Shown in pieces: positions 25,351 through 33,084 of a stretch of 43,308 nucleotides of DNA; the stretch's first letter is position 1, and every line of letters begins with the position of its first letter. Made by a program: the position numbers and the translations under genes. The notes beneath the pieces were generated by a model. The model had not been told where the DNA came from. It worked only from the letters and a program-made list of their open reading frames with translations, and did not search any database. The DNA comes from Akkermansiaceae bacterium UBA2367. Lineage in GTDB: Bacteria; Verrucomicrobiota; Verrucomicrobiia; Verrucomicrobiales; DEV007. The stretch is from NCBI GenBank assembly GCA_002344525.1, contig DDTJ01000089.1, forward strand, positions 1 to 43,308. Direction: 5' to 3'.

Positions 25351-25725
25351 TCAAGCGCGCCAAGGTGGCGGCGAGGGCAGGGGCAGACGGATCGAGGAGG
25401 ATTCGCCCGGGGTTTCGAAATAGACCAGCGCGACCGAGACCGGGGGAGGCAGCTCGACGGCGGGGTTGAGGACGGCATTGACCTTCGAGACCAGCTCGAC
25501 GGGGCGCTTTTCGCCTTCCTCTTGGAGTCCTTTTTTCACCACGCAGCAGAGAGAGCAGGGGTGTTCGCCGTCGAAAGTCTTCTCCAGCGCCTCGGTGAGC
25601 GGGGCCTCGCGACGGTTTTCGACGAACATCCCGACCCACGCGACCGTCTGCAACGCGAACCAGTGCCCGCCCATCAGATGCAGGCAGGCGATCAGCGCGA
25701 AGGATTTGGCGGCGGGGAACCTCAC
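25351..25725 (-). CDS. Small membrane-linked protein with HPCSLCC motif
   Basis: 124 residues from a GTG at 25725. N-terminal hydrophobic helix with Trp (SFALIACLHLMGGHWFALQT, then VAWVGMFV), followed by TEALEKTFDGEHPCSLCCVV with His55, Cys57, Cys60 and Cys61, and a polar, Pro-rich tail. This resembles small proteins of unknown function that occur beside TonB-dependent receptors in several diderm phyla; the His-Pro-Cys-x-x-Cys motif suggests Cu or Zn binding or redox activity. The GTG is chosen because the helix starts right after it; upstream DNA in this frame consists of repeats. It is first of the three-gene receptor unit. Confidence 0.65.
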   Translation of the reverse strand: MRFPAAKSFALIACLHLMGGHWFALQTVAWVGMFVENRREAPLTEALEKTFDGEHPCSLCCVVKKGLQEEGEKRPVELVSKVNAVLNPAVELPPPVSVALVYFETPGESSSIRLPLPSPPPWRA

Positions 25726-25796
25726 GGCGCGGTCAATGTGGAGGGCGCGTCGCGGAATGCAAGGGGGGAATCGGAGGCGGCGGGCCGACGGTTCTG

Positions 25797-25871
25797 GTAG
25801 AGAAGTTCGTGAGAACTTCTCCCCACCGAAGCCCGGAGGACGCCCGTCGAAGTTCTCACGAACTTCGCTAC
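25797..25871. repeat. GAAGTTC hairpin repeat, copy 1
   Basis: Left arm GTAGAGAAGTTCGTGAGAAC and right arm GTTCTCACGAACTTCGCTAC pair with one mismatch; each arm also has its own nested palindrome GAAGTTCGTGAGAACTTC. The stretch between arms is CCGAAGCCCGGAGGACGC-like. Lies upstream of both divergent units (receptor unit and mtnA). Confidence 0.85.
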
Positions 25872-25922
25872 GAGGCTCCGCAGACAGGAAGAGCGAACAC
25901 AGCGAGCGGATGGTGTTCGTGC

Positions 25923-25998
25923 GTAGAGAAGTTCGTGAGAACTTCTCTCCTCCGAAGCCCGAGAGGACGCTCGCCGAAGTTCTCACGAACTTCGCTAC
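25923..25998. repeat. GAAGTTC hairpin repeat, copy 2
   Basis: Direct repeat of 25797-25871 with few differences, including the same arms and the trailing GGCTCCGCA. The two copies are 51 bp apart (GAGGCTCCGCAGACAGGAAG begins the spacer). No coding potential in the 25726-26073 gap beyond these. Confidence 0.85.
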
Positions 25999-26073
25999 AG
26001 GCTCCGCAAAAGGGCGGGACGGACGCGGGATTTTTTCCGGGACTCGAACCGCAAGCGGGCGTATCTCTTCCCC

Positions 26074-27216
26074 ATGCTCGTCCAAGGCCAACCCCGTCGC
26101 ACTGTCTGGCTCGAATCCGATGGCGAATCGGTCGGCGTCATCGACCAACGCCGGCTGCCTTTCTCCTTCGAAACCCTGACCCTGCGTTCCACGGAGGACG
26201 CCGCGCGGGCGATTCGCGACATGGCGGTGCGCGGGGCCGGCTGCATCGGGGCGGTGGCGGCGCACGGGATGTTCCTCGCGGCGCGGGAATGCGAGCGCGA
26301 GGGCTTGGCGGGCGGGGCCTTCGACGCGGCTTTCGCGGAAAAGGGCCAGGAGCTCCGTGCCACCCGGCCCACGGCTGTGAATCTCGCTTGGGCGGTGGAG
26401 CGGCAGCTCGCCGCTGTGGCCTCCGTCGTTTCGGCGTCGGACAAAACCGCCGTGGCCCGCGACACGGCCTGCGCCGTCGCCGACGAGGACGCCGATTTCT
26501 GCCGCCGCATCGGGGAGCACGGATTGCCGATCTTGCGGAAAATTTTTGAATCGAAAGGAGGGAAAACTCCGGTCAACATCCTGACGCATTGCAATGCGGG
26601 ATGGCTCGCCTTCGTCGATCACGGTTCGGCCACGGCTCCGATCTACGCCGCCCACGCGGCGGGCATCCCCGTCCATGTCTGGGTGGACGAGACGAGGCCG
26701 CGCAACCAGGGCGCCCGTCTCACCGCTTGGGAATTGGGCCAGCAGGGCGTGCCTCACACCCTGATCGTCGACAACGCGGGTGGCCATCTGATGCAGCACG
26801 GCAGGGTCGATCTCGTCATCACCGGCACGGACCGGACGACCTACAGCGGCGATGTCGCCAACAAGATCGGCACCTACCTGAAAGCCCTCGCCGCGCGGGA
26901 CAACGGCGTGCCTTTCTACGTCGCCCTGCCGTCGTCGAGCTTCGATTGGGAGATCGCCGATGGCCTCACTGGCATTCCCATCGAGGAGCGCGGAGGGGAG
27001 GAGGTCTCCCGCATCGGCGGCTGGTCCGGCGAGGCCGAGTCGGAGATCGAGGTGAATCTGGTTGCCAAAGGCACCCCTGTGGCGAATTTTGCCTTCGACG
27101 TGACTCCTGCGCGGTTCGTCACCGGACTCATCACCGAGCGCGGGGTCTGCCCCGCGACCGAATCCGGCATCCGCGCCCTTTTTCCGGAGAAAGTTCCGGC
27201 TCCCGCCCGCGTCTGA
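26074..27216 (+). CDS. mtnA: S-methyl-5-thioribose-1-phosphate isomerase family
   Basis: 380 residues of the eIF2B-related isomerase fold. Visible: AVRGAGCIGAVAAHG, catalytic Cys173 in NILTHCNAGWLAF, VDETRPRNQGARLTAWEL, Asp253 in ITGTDRTTYSGDVANKIGTY and DVTPARFVTGLITERG. The family converts 5-methylthioribose-1-P to methylthioribulose-1-P in methionine salvage; some members act on 5-deoxyribose-1-P. The motif here has TGTDRTTYSGD where many have GADRIAxNGD, so substrate specificity could differ. No other salvage genes are near. ATG at 26074; TATCTC 6 nt upstream is -10-like. lipA follows 11 bp downstream. Confidence 0.85.
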   Translation: MLVQGQPRRTVWLESDGESVGVIDQRRLPFSFETLTLRSTEDAARAIRDMAVRGAGCIGAVAAHGMFLAARECEREGLAGGAFDAAFAEKGQELRATRPTAVNLAWAVERQLAAVASVVSASDKTAVARDTACAVADEDADFCRRIGEHGLPILRKIFESKGGKTPVNILTHCNAGWLAFVDHGSATAPIYAAHAAGIPVHVWVDETRPRNQGARLTAWELGQQGVPHTLIVDNAGGHLMQHGRVDLVITGTDRTTYSGDVANKIGTYLKALAARDNGVPFYVALPSSSFDWEIADGLTGIPIEERGGEEVSRIGGWSGEAESEIEVNLVAKGTPVANFAFDVTPARFVTGLITERGVCPATESGIRALFPEKVPAPARV

Positions 27217-27227
27217 CCCTGCCCGAC

Positions 27228-28133
27228 ATGCCCGTCAAAATCGATCCCAAGCTGCACCAGGAGCGCAAGCCTTCCTGGATTCGCGTGCGGCTGCCGAACA
27301 ACCCCGTCTTCTGGGACACCAAGGGCCTCATCGAGGATCTCAAGCTCGTCACCGTCTGCGAGGAGGCGCAATGCCCGAACCGCTGGGAATGCTGGGGGCA
27401 GGGGACCGCGACCTTCATGATCGCGGGCGACCGCTGCACCCGCGCCTGCGGCTTCTGCGCGGTGGACACGCGCCGCCCGCTCCCGCTGGAGGCCGACGAG
27501 CCCGACCGCGTCGCCGCAGCCGTCGCGCGGATGAAGCTGAACCACGTCGTCATCACCGCCGTGGCCCGCGACGACCTCCGCGATGGTGGGGCCTGCCATT
27601 TCGCCAATGTGATCTACAAGGTCCGCGAGCTGAACCCGCAGACGGTCATCGAGGTGCTCGTGCCCGACTTCATCGGACGCGACGACTCGCTCTGGATCGT
27701 GATCGAGGCGGCCCCGGCCATTTTCAACCACAACCTCGAGACCGTCGAGCGCCTCACTCCGGTGGTGCGGTCGAAGGCCGAGTATTGGCGCTCGCTCAAG
27801 GTGCTCCTCACCGCCCGCGAGATGGCGGAAAAGATGGGCCGCCGCTGCGCGACGAAGAGCGGCATCATGCTCGGCCTCGGCGAACGCGAGGAGGAGGTGC
27901 TGAAGGCCATGGACGACCTCCGCGACCACCGCGTCACCGTGCTGACGCTGGGGCAGTATCTGCGGCCCACGCCGAAGCACCTGCCCGTGGTCGAATACAT
28001 CGATCCCGCCGTCTTCGACCGCTACCGCGAGATCGCGCTGGAGAAGGGCTTCCGCCACGTCGCCTCGGGGCCGTTGGTGCGCAGCTCCTACCACGCCGCC
28101 GACTTCAAGCCGGAGCTGGACCCCTTGGCGTGA
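27228..28133 (+). CDS. lipA: Lipoyl synthase
   Basis: 301 residues. LipA inserts two sulfurs into octanoyl groups on lipoyl domains, using two 4Fe-4S clusters and SAM. The auxiliary-cluster cysteines are Cys44, Cys49 and Cys55 (CEEAQCPNRWECWG), the radical-SAM cysteines Cys70, Cys74 and Cys77 (CTRACGFCAVD); the C-terminal RSSYHAADF carries the Ser ligand. Other blocks: VVITAVARDDLRDGG, FNHNLETVERLTP, KSGIMLGLGE, LTLGQYLRPTPKHLPV. Start ATG at 27228, 11 bp after mtnA, so co-transcribed with it. No lipB in the window. Confidence 0.97.
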   Translation: MPVKIDPKLHQERKPSWIRVRLPNNPVFWDTKGLIEDLKLVTVCEEAQCPNRWECWGQGTATFMIAGDRCTRACGFCAVDTRRPLPLEADEPDRVAAAVARMKLNHVVITAVARDDLRDGGACHFANVIYKVRELNPQTVIEVLVPDFIGRDDSLWIVIEAAPAIFNHNLETVERLTPVVRSKAEYWRSLKVLLTAREMAEKMGRRCATKSGIMLGLGEREEEVLKAMDDLRDHRVTVLTLGQYLRPTPKHLPVVEYIDPAVFDRYREIALEKGFRHVASGPLVRSSYHAADFKPELDPLA

Positions 28134-28257
28134 GCGGGCAAAGTGGATGAGGCGTCCGCCGCTTGCCTTCGGAATGTGGCGGAATCGCGGCAGGTGAAAT
28201 GAGTGGATTTTGATATGAAAATCGGTTCACATTTCATTTCCGCACATTTCCACGCCC

Positions 28258-29262
28258 ATGAAACGCTTTTCCGTCCTCTCCGCCGTGCTTGCCTGCGCCG
28301 CGACCACCTTCGCTCAAGAGAAAGTCGTCATCCAATACGACTGCATCCCCAACTACGCCAACTGGGGCGGAGTCACCGCCGCCTATTTCAAGGCAAGCGG
28401 CGTCCGCGTCCCGCCCGACATGAAGGGCAGCTCCGCCGCCATGGCCGCGCTGGAGCTGGAGAAGGCGAATCCCCAAGCCGACACCGTCTACTACAATGGG
28501 GGCATCGGCTACCAAGCCGCGCAGAAGGGCCTCCACGAGCCCTACAAGCCGGAGGGCTTCGAGAAAATCCCCGACGACCTCAAGGACCCCGAGGGCACTT
28601 GGTTCACCGTGCATACCGCGCACATCGCCATCTTGGTGAACACCTCCGCCCTCGGCGGCAAGCCGGTTCCACGCTCCTTCGCCGACCTCCTCAAGCCGGA
28701 ATACAAGGGCATGGTCGTCTACGACGATCCCACCATCCACGGCACTGGCTTCACCTTCGTTTACGGCATCAACGCCATCCTCGGCGGAGGCTCCGACTTC
28801 AAGGCCGGATTCGACTACCTCAAGGCGCTCGACGCGAATATCCTCAACTACGCGAAGGAGAACAGCTACAACGAGCTGCTGCGCGGCGAGATCCCCATCT
28901 GGATCAACGCCGACGGCAACGGGCTGAAGGCGAGGCACACCGACAAGGCCCCCGTGGAGGTGGTCATCCCCAAGGAGGGCACGGTCGTCCTGCCGATGGT
29001 CATGGCCTTGGTCAAGGGCGCTCCTCGCCCCGAGGAGGCGAAGAAATACCTCGACTGGCTCCTCGGCGACGAGGCGCAGAAGGTCATGGCCGAGTCCTAT
29101 TTCCGTCCCATCATGAAGGTGGACCTCGGACCCGGGCTGAGTTCGCAGTTCCTGCCGGACTCGGCCTACGCCAAGGTGCAGGCCCTGCCCCTGAAGGAAA
29201 TGGCCGCCGACGCCGACGACTTCAAGGCCCGCTGGACCAGGGAAATCCGCGCGGGACGATAA
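28258..29262 (+). CDS. ABC transporter substrate-binding protein
   Basis: 334 residues with signal peptide MKRFSVLSAVLACAATTFAQ. The mature part is a two-lobed periplasmic binding protein of the iron/thiamine/2-aminoethylphosphonate-like class (SBP type 6/8): VVIQYDCIPNYANWGG, GSSAAMAALELEKANPQADT, TPI-like hinge strand segments and AKKYLDWLLGDEAQKVMAES near the end. First gene of a four-gene importer. The promoter region carries two CACATTTC direct repeats (28228-28235, 28243-28250), a possible operator. Ligand cannot be read from sequence; context suggests a small anion. Confidence 0.9.
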   Translation: MKRFSVLSAVLACAATTFAQEKVVIQYDCIPNYANWGGVTAAYFKASGVRVPPDMKGSSAAMAALELEKANPQADTVYYNGGIGYQAAQKGLHEPYKPEGFEKIPDDLKDPEGTWFTVHTAHIAILVNTSALGGKPVPRSFADLLKPEYKGMVVYDDPTIHGTGFTFVYGINAILGGGSDFKAGFDYLKALDANILNYAKENSYNELLRGEIPIWINADGNGLKARHTDKAPVEVVIPKEGTVVLPMVMALVKGAPRPEEAKKYLDWLLGDEAQKVMAESYFRPIMKVDLGPGLSSQFLPDSAYAKVQALPLKEMAADADDFKARWTREIRAGR

Positions 29263-29277
29263 GTCGCAGGCGGCGGC

Positions 29278-30198
29278 GTGAACGGCTCCCTTGCCCCAAT
29301 GGAAGCGGCTCCCCTTGCGACCGGTGCTGGACCGCGTCGCCGCGCTTGGGAGTTGCTGCTGGCGCTGCCGCTCGCGGTGGTCTTCGCCGCTTTTCTGCTC
29401 TATCCGATCCTGACGATCCTCCTCACCAGCCTGAAACCCGGCTCAGGGGTGTTGCACAGCGGAGGCGGAGGCTCGTCCAGCCATACGATTTTCTCCAACT
29501 ACCTCGAACTGTTCCGCGATCCCATCTACTGCGAGGCCATGCTCCATTCCCTCGTGCTCAGTGCATCGGTGGCCTTGGGCGCGACCTTGCTCTGCCTCGG
29601 ACCCGCTTGGCTCTTCGCCCGCTACGAGTTTCCGGGGAAGCGCCTCATGCGGGCGGGCTTCGCCCTGCCCATGTCGCTCTCGGGCATCCTCGTCGGCTTT
29701 CTCGCGGTGATCATGCTGGGGCGAGTCGGCTTCATCCCGCAGATGTCCCAAGGCCTGACCGGCAAAGCCTGGCTCTCGGGCGCGGCCTACCAGCTCTCCG
29801 GGCTGGTCATCGCCTACCTCTATTTCGAGATTCCGCGCGGCGTCGTCACTTTGGAGAGCGCCCTGTCGAAATTCGACCCCCGCCTCGACGCGGCGGCACG
29901 CTCGCTCGGCGCGAGCCGGTGGCAGCGCTTCCTCTGGATCGTGCTGCCCTTGATCGCGCCAGCCCTCGTCGCGACCTTCGCGGTGACCTTCAGCGTCTCC
30001 CTCGGCTCCTTCGGCGTGGCCCTCGTCCTGTCGAAACGCTTCTCGGTGCTGCCGCTGGAGCTCTTCCATCAGGTCGTGGCCATCACGAACTTCCCCCTCG
30101 CCTCCGCGATGGCCGTGTTCCTCATCGCCCTCGCCCTCGCCCTCAACTTCGCCCTCGGTCGCTGGATGCGGCGCCATTTCTCCCTCCGCCATGCGTGA
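29278..30198 (+). CDS. ABC transporter permease 1
   Basis: 306 residues if the GTG at 29278 is used; the ATG at 29299 (MEAAPL) is an alternative and neither has a good ribosome-binding site. About six membrane helices, e.g. LLLALPLAVVFAAFLLYPIL at the start and SMAVFLIALALALNFALG at the end. The EAA loop LDAAARSLGASRWQRFLWIV binds the ATPase. It is 15 bp after the binding-protein gene and overlaps permease 2 by 8 bp. Inner membrane. Confidence 0.92.
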   Translation: MNGSLAPMEAAPLATGAGPRRRAWELLLALPLAVVFAAFLLYPILTILLTSLKPGSGVLHSGGGGSSSHTIFSNYLELFRDPIYCEAMLHSLVLSASVALGATLLCLGPAWLFARYEFPGKRLMRAGFALPMSLSGILVGFLAVIMLGRVGFIPQMSQGLTGKAWLSGAAYQLSGLVIAYLYFEIPRGVVTLESALSKFDPRLDAAARSLGASRWQRFLWIVLPLIAPALVATFAVTFSVSLGSFGVALVLSKRFSVLPLELFHQVVAITNFPLASAMAVFLIALALALNFALGRWMRRHFSLRHA

Positions 30199-31024
30199 AA
30201 ATCTGCGGCGTCCCGGCTTCCTGCCCCTCTACGCGTTCACTCTCGTCCTGTGGCTGATCGTGATGTCGCCCTTCGCGGTTGTGGTGCTGGGGGCCTTCCT
30301 CCAAACCACTTTCCTCGGGTTGTCCACCGAGCAGTGGGCGCGCGGCGGCGACGGCGAATCCCTTTTCAGCGTGAAATGGTTCGGCTATGTGTGGGGCCTC
30401 TACCGGGGAACCCTGCTCTTCAGCGTCAAGCTCGCCCTGCTCTCGGTGCTGCTCTGCCTGCTCATCGGCGTGCCCGGCGGGATGGTGCTGGCCCGCCGCC
30501 AGTTTCCGGGGCGGGATTTGCTGGAGAGCATCGTTCTGCTGCCCCTGTCCCTGCCCGGCATCGCCCTGTCCATCGGCATCCTCCAGGCCTTCGCCATCGT
30601 GCGCGGCGAATGGTGGCTCATCCTCGCGGGGCATCTCCTCTACACCCTACCCTTCATGGTGCGGATGGTGATGGACGCCCTGCGCAGCTTCGACGTCGCC
30701 GCGCTGGAGACGGCCGCACGCAGTCTCGGGGCGGGCTACTGGCAGCGCCTCCGTTGGGTCGTGTTGCCCAACCTGCGCCATGCCATGGTCGCCGCCTCGC
30801 TGCTCGTCTTCTGCGTGTCCTGGGGCGAGTTCAACATCAGCTTCCTGCTGAACACGCCCCTGAACCAGACCTTCCCCGCGGCGCTCTACGCGACCTACAC
30901 GACCAACAGCTTCCAGGTGTCCAGCGCCGCCACGGTGATCTTCCTCGGCGTGGTCGTCCCCGCCCTGATGGCGATCCAGTGGCTGGGCGGCGGGCGCGGC
31001 GTCAAACTCGAACAAGGTGTCTGA
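30191..31024 (+). CDS. ABC transporter permease 2
   Basis: 277 residues with six predicted membrane helices, the first LPLYAFTLVLWLIVMSPFAV, and the EAA loop LETAARSLGAGYWQRLRWVV followed by LPNLRHAM. Start ATG overlaps the end of permease 1 by 8 bp, and the stop at 31022-31024 lies just before the ATPase start, so translation is coupled. With permease 1 it forms the heterodimeric channel. Confidence 0.93.
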   Translation: MRENLRRPGFLPLYAFTLVLWLIVMSPFAVVVLGAFLQTTFLGLSTEQWARGGDGESLFSVKWFGYVWGLYRGTLLFSVKLALLSVLLCLLIGVPGGMVLARRQFPGRDLLESIVLLPLSLPGIALSIGILQAFAIVRGEWWLILAGHLLYTLPFMVRMVMDALRSFDVAALETAARSLGAGYWQRLRWVVLPNLRHAMVAASLLVFCVSWGEFNISFLLNTPLNQTFPAALYATYTTNSFQVSSAATVIFLGVVVPALMAIQWLGGGRGVKLEQGV

Positions 31025-31028
31025 ATCC

Positions 31029-32060
31029 ATGGCCCAAGTCGAAGCCCGCCAACTCGTCAAACGCTACGCGGACAACGCCGCGCTCAAGGGGTTCTCCCAC
31101 GTCTTCCCTGGCGGCAAGATCACCGCCGTGCTCGGGCCGAGCGGTTCGGGCAAGAGCACCCTGCTCTCCCTGCTCGCCGGCTTGCAGCCTCCGGACGAGG
31201 GCGGCATCTCGCTCGACGGGCGGGACATCGCCCGCCTGCCAGCGGAACGCCGCGACTTCGGCTTGGTCTTCCAGAACTACGCCCTCTTTCCCCATCTCAC
31301 CGTCGCGGAGAACGTCGGCTTCGGCCTGCGTGTCCGTGGTCTGCCTGCCGCCGAACGCCGGGAGCGTGTCCGGGAGACGCTGGAGCTGGTCCGCATCCCG
31401 CATTTGGCCGAGCGCCACATCCATCAGATCTCCGGCGGCGAACAGCAGCGGGTCGCCATCGCCCGCGCCCTCGCCTTCCGGCCCAAGGTGCTGCTCATGG
31501 ACGAGCCGCTCTCCGCGCTCGACGCCCGCCTGCGCGAGGACTTGCGCGCCGAGCTGTCGCGCCTGCTGCGTGGCTTGGACGCCACCACCATCTACGTCAC
31601 CCATGACCAGGTGGAGGCCCTCGGACTCGGCGACGAACTCGTCATCCTGCGCGACGGAGTGATCGAGCAGAGCGGGCCACCGCAGATCGTCTATCGCCAT
31701 CCCGCCACCTCCTTCGTCGCCTCCTTCCTCGGTGCCGCCAACGTCATCCCCGCCACCTTCCGGGAGGGAAAAATCGAACTGCCCTTCGTGCGTCTCGTCC
31801 ACGAGGACGCCTCCGGTATCCAAGGGCCGTGTCTCGCCGTGATCCGCCCCGAGGACTTGGAACTCGCCACCGCAGACGGCCCCGGCGCGTTCGCCGCGGA
31901 ACTCGAATCCTCCCTCTTTCTCGGCAACCGGATGCGGCTGCATCTGGTCGCGGGCGGAGAACGCCTCACCGCCGACCTTCAGGACGGCAACCAAGTGCAA
32001 GCCGGTGCTCCCGTCCACTTGCGTATCCGGCCCGGACGCTTGACCCTCTTGCCCGCATGA
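31029..32060 (+). CDS. ABC transporter ATP-binding protein
   Basis: 343 residues from ATG 31029 (AAGGTG at 31014-31019 is a fair ribosome-binding site; a GTG at 31017 would add four residues). Walker A GPSGSGKST at 36-44, Q-loop LVFQNYALFPHL, signature ISGGEQQRVAIARAL at 134, Walker B VLLMDEPLSALD at 154-165, switch His in VTHDQVEALGLGD. A C-terminal TOBE/MOI-like domain follows (CLAVIRPEDLELATADG, VHLRIRPGRLTLL), typical of the polyamine/iron/phosphonate importer class. Last gene of the importer operon, convergent with the phosphoesterase gene. Confidence 0.95.
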   Translation: MAQVEARQLVKRYADNAALKGFSHVFPGGKITAVLGPSGSGKSTLLSLLAGLQPPDEGGISLDGRDIARLPAERRDFGLVFQNYALFPHLTVAENVGFGLRVRGLPAAERRERVRETLELVRIPHLAERHIHQISGGEQQRVAIARALAFRPKVLLMDEPLSALDARLREDLRAELSRLLRGLDATTIYVTHDQVEALGLGDELVILRDGVIEQSGPPQIVYRHPATSFVASFLGAANVIPATFREGKIELPFVRLVHEDASGIQGPCLAVIRPEDLELATADGPGAFAAELESSLFLGNRMRLHLVAGGERLTADLQDGNQVQAGAPVHLRIRPGRLTLLPA

Positions 32061-32101
32061 TCGGACCCCGTCATGCCCCGTGCCTGCTGGTGGCTGGTCG
32101 T

Positions 32102-33013
32102 TCACAAAGCGGCCAGCCATCCCGGCGGTCGCGGCCGCAGCACCCGCTCCACCGGCGGCAGGCTCGCCACCCCGCAGGTCCACACCCCGTTCCTCAAGGG
32201 GATGGTGAACACGTCGTCCACCCCCTCGGCACGGAGCCGATCCGCCCAAGCGAGATGATCGTAGGGGACGCGTTCGATCACCGGACGCCAGCCACCACCT
32301 TCCTCCCACACGAGCGAGGCGTAATGCACCGCCGCATCGTGGTCGTGGTCCGGTTTGCCGCAGACCCCGCAGTTCACCGCGAAGCGTCCGCCGGGAAGCT
32401 CCCTCACCCAAGGCAGGCCCGAATGGCCGCAGACCAGCCCTTTCGCATCGAATTCATCCAACCAGGCTTCGAGGCGGGCCCCGTCCAGTTCCGATTCGTA
32501 GAGGAACTCGTTCGTTTGCGCGGGGCTGCCGTGACAGAGCAGCAGGCCGCCGCCGTCCGTCCGCAGCAGGGCCAAGTCCGGCCACTCGCCGAGCCAGCGG
32601 CGGTTCTCCTCGCCGAGCGAAGCCATCGCGAGGCGATGGGCGATACCACCGTAGCGGTTGTCCTCCGGCACCGCGTAGTTGCAGCCGCAGTCCTCCTCCC
32701 CGGTGGCCGCTTTCTGCTCGTGGTTGCCTGCCACGAGAAACGGGAAATGCTCGTGGATCAGCGCCAGAGTCTCGTCGCTGTGCCCGCAGCATCCCGTGGC
32801 GTCCCCGACGAAGGCAAAGCCGTCGCAGCCGGTCTCCTTGGCGTGGGCGACGCAGGCCGCGAGCGCGGGCACGTTGCCGTAGGCACCGCCCATCGTCGCG
32901 AAACGGCGCAAGCCGCGTCCGTCGTAGAGCGCAAGCGGCTTGGGCGAACCCGCCGCAGGTGCGCAATGCGGCGCATCGGGATTTGCCTTGAATGTTTCGG
33001 AAACCATCTGCAT
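32102..33013 (-). CDS. Metallophosphoesterase-fold protein with altered motif I
   Basis: 303 residues. Calcineurin-like phosphoesterase blocks are visible: FVGDATGCCGHSDETLAL (Asp71), VAGNHEQ (96-100), LLLCHGSP (His161) and LVCGHSGLPW (His197). The usual first block (GDxHGN) reads MGGAYGNVPAL here, so the Asp and His ligands of metal site 1 are replaced by Gly43 and Tyr45. There are many cysteines (GCCGH, EEDCGCNY, VNCGVCGK). The start is one of two nearby ATGs (33013 or 33007). It faces the importer operon tail to tail and shares a promoter region with the VOC protein. It may act as a phosphodi/monoesterase with different metal use or may only bind a ligand. Confidence 0.85.
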   Translation of the reverse strand: MQMVSETFKANPDAPHCAPAAGSPKPLALYDGRGLRRFATMGGAYGNVPALAACVAHAKETGCDGFAFVGDATGCCGHSDETLALIHEHFPFLVAGNHEQKAATGEEDCGCNYAVPEDNRYGGIAHRLAMASLGEENRRWLGEWPDLALLRTDGGGLLLCHGSPAQTNEFLYESELDGARLEAWLDEFDAKGLVCGHSGLPWVRELPGGRFAVNCGVCGKPDHDHDAAVHYASLVWEEGGGWRPVIERVPYDHLAWADRLRAEGVDDVFTIPLRNGVWTCGVASLPPVERVLRPRPPGWLAAL

Positions 33014-33047
33014 AATTGCGCAACTAAACAAATATTCACTAAAGCAC

Positions 33048-33058
33048 GCTTGACAAGC
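33048..33058. promoter_or_regulatory. Palindromic -35 shared by two divergent genes
   Basis: GCTTGACAAGC is a perfect 5+1+5 palindrome whose two strands both give a -35-like hexamer (TTGACA to the right, TTGTCA to the left). It sits in the 71-bp gap between the phosphoesterase (start 33013, -) and the VOC gene (start 33085, +). TTGACA ends 29 nt before the VOC start codon, the same distance as at the Uma2 gene. Could equally be an operator half-site pair. Confidence 0.35.
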
Positions 33059-33084
33059 CCGGAATCGCCAGCCCACCGCCGCTG

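Noticed and set aside
28228..28250. Classical PHO box
   Set aside because: The repeat period is 15 bp, not 11, and the words do not match a PhoB consensus; kept only as a weak finding.
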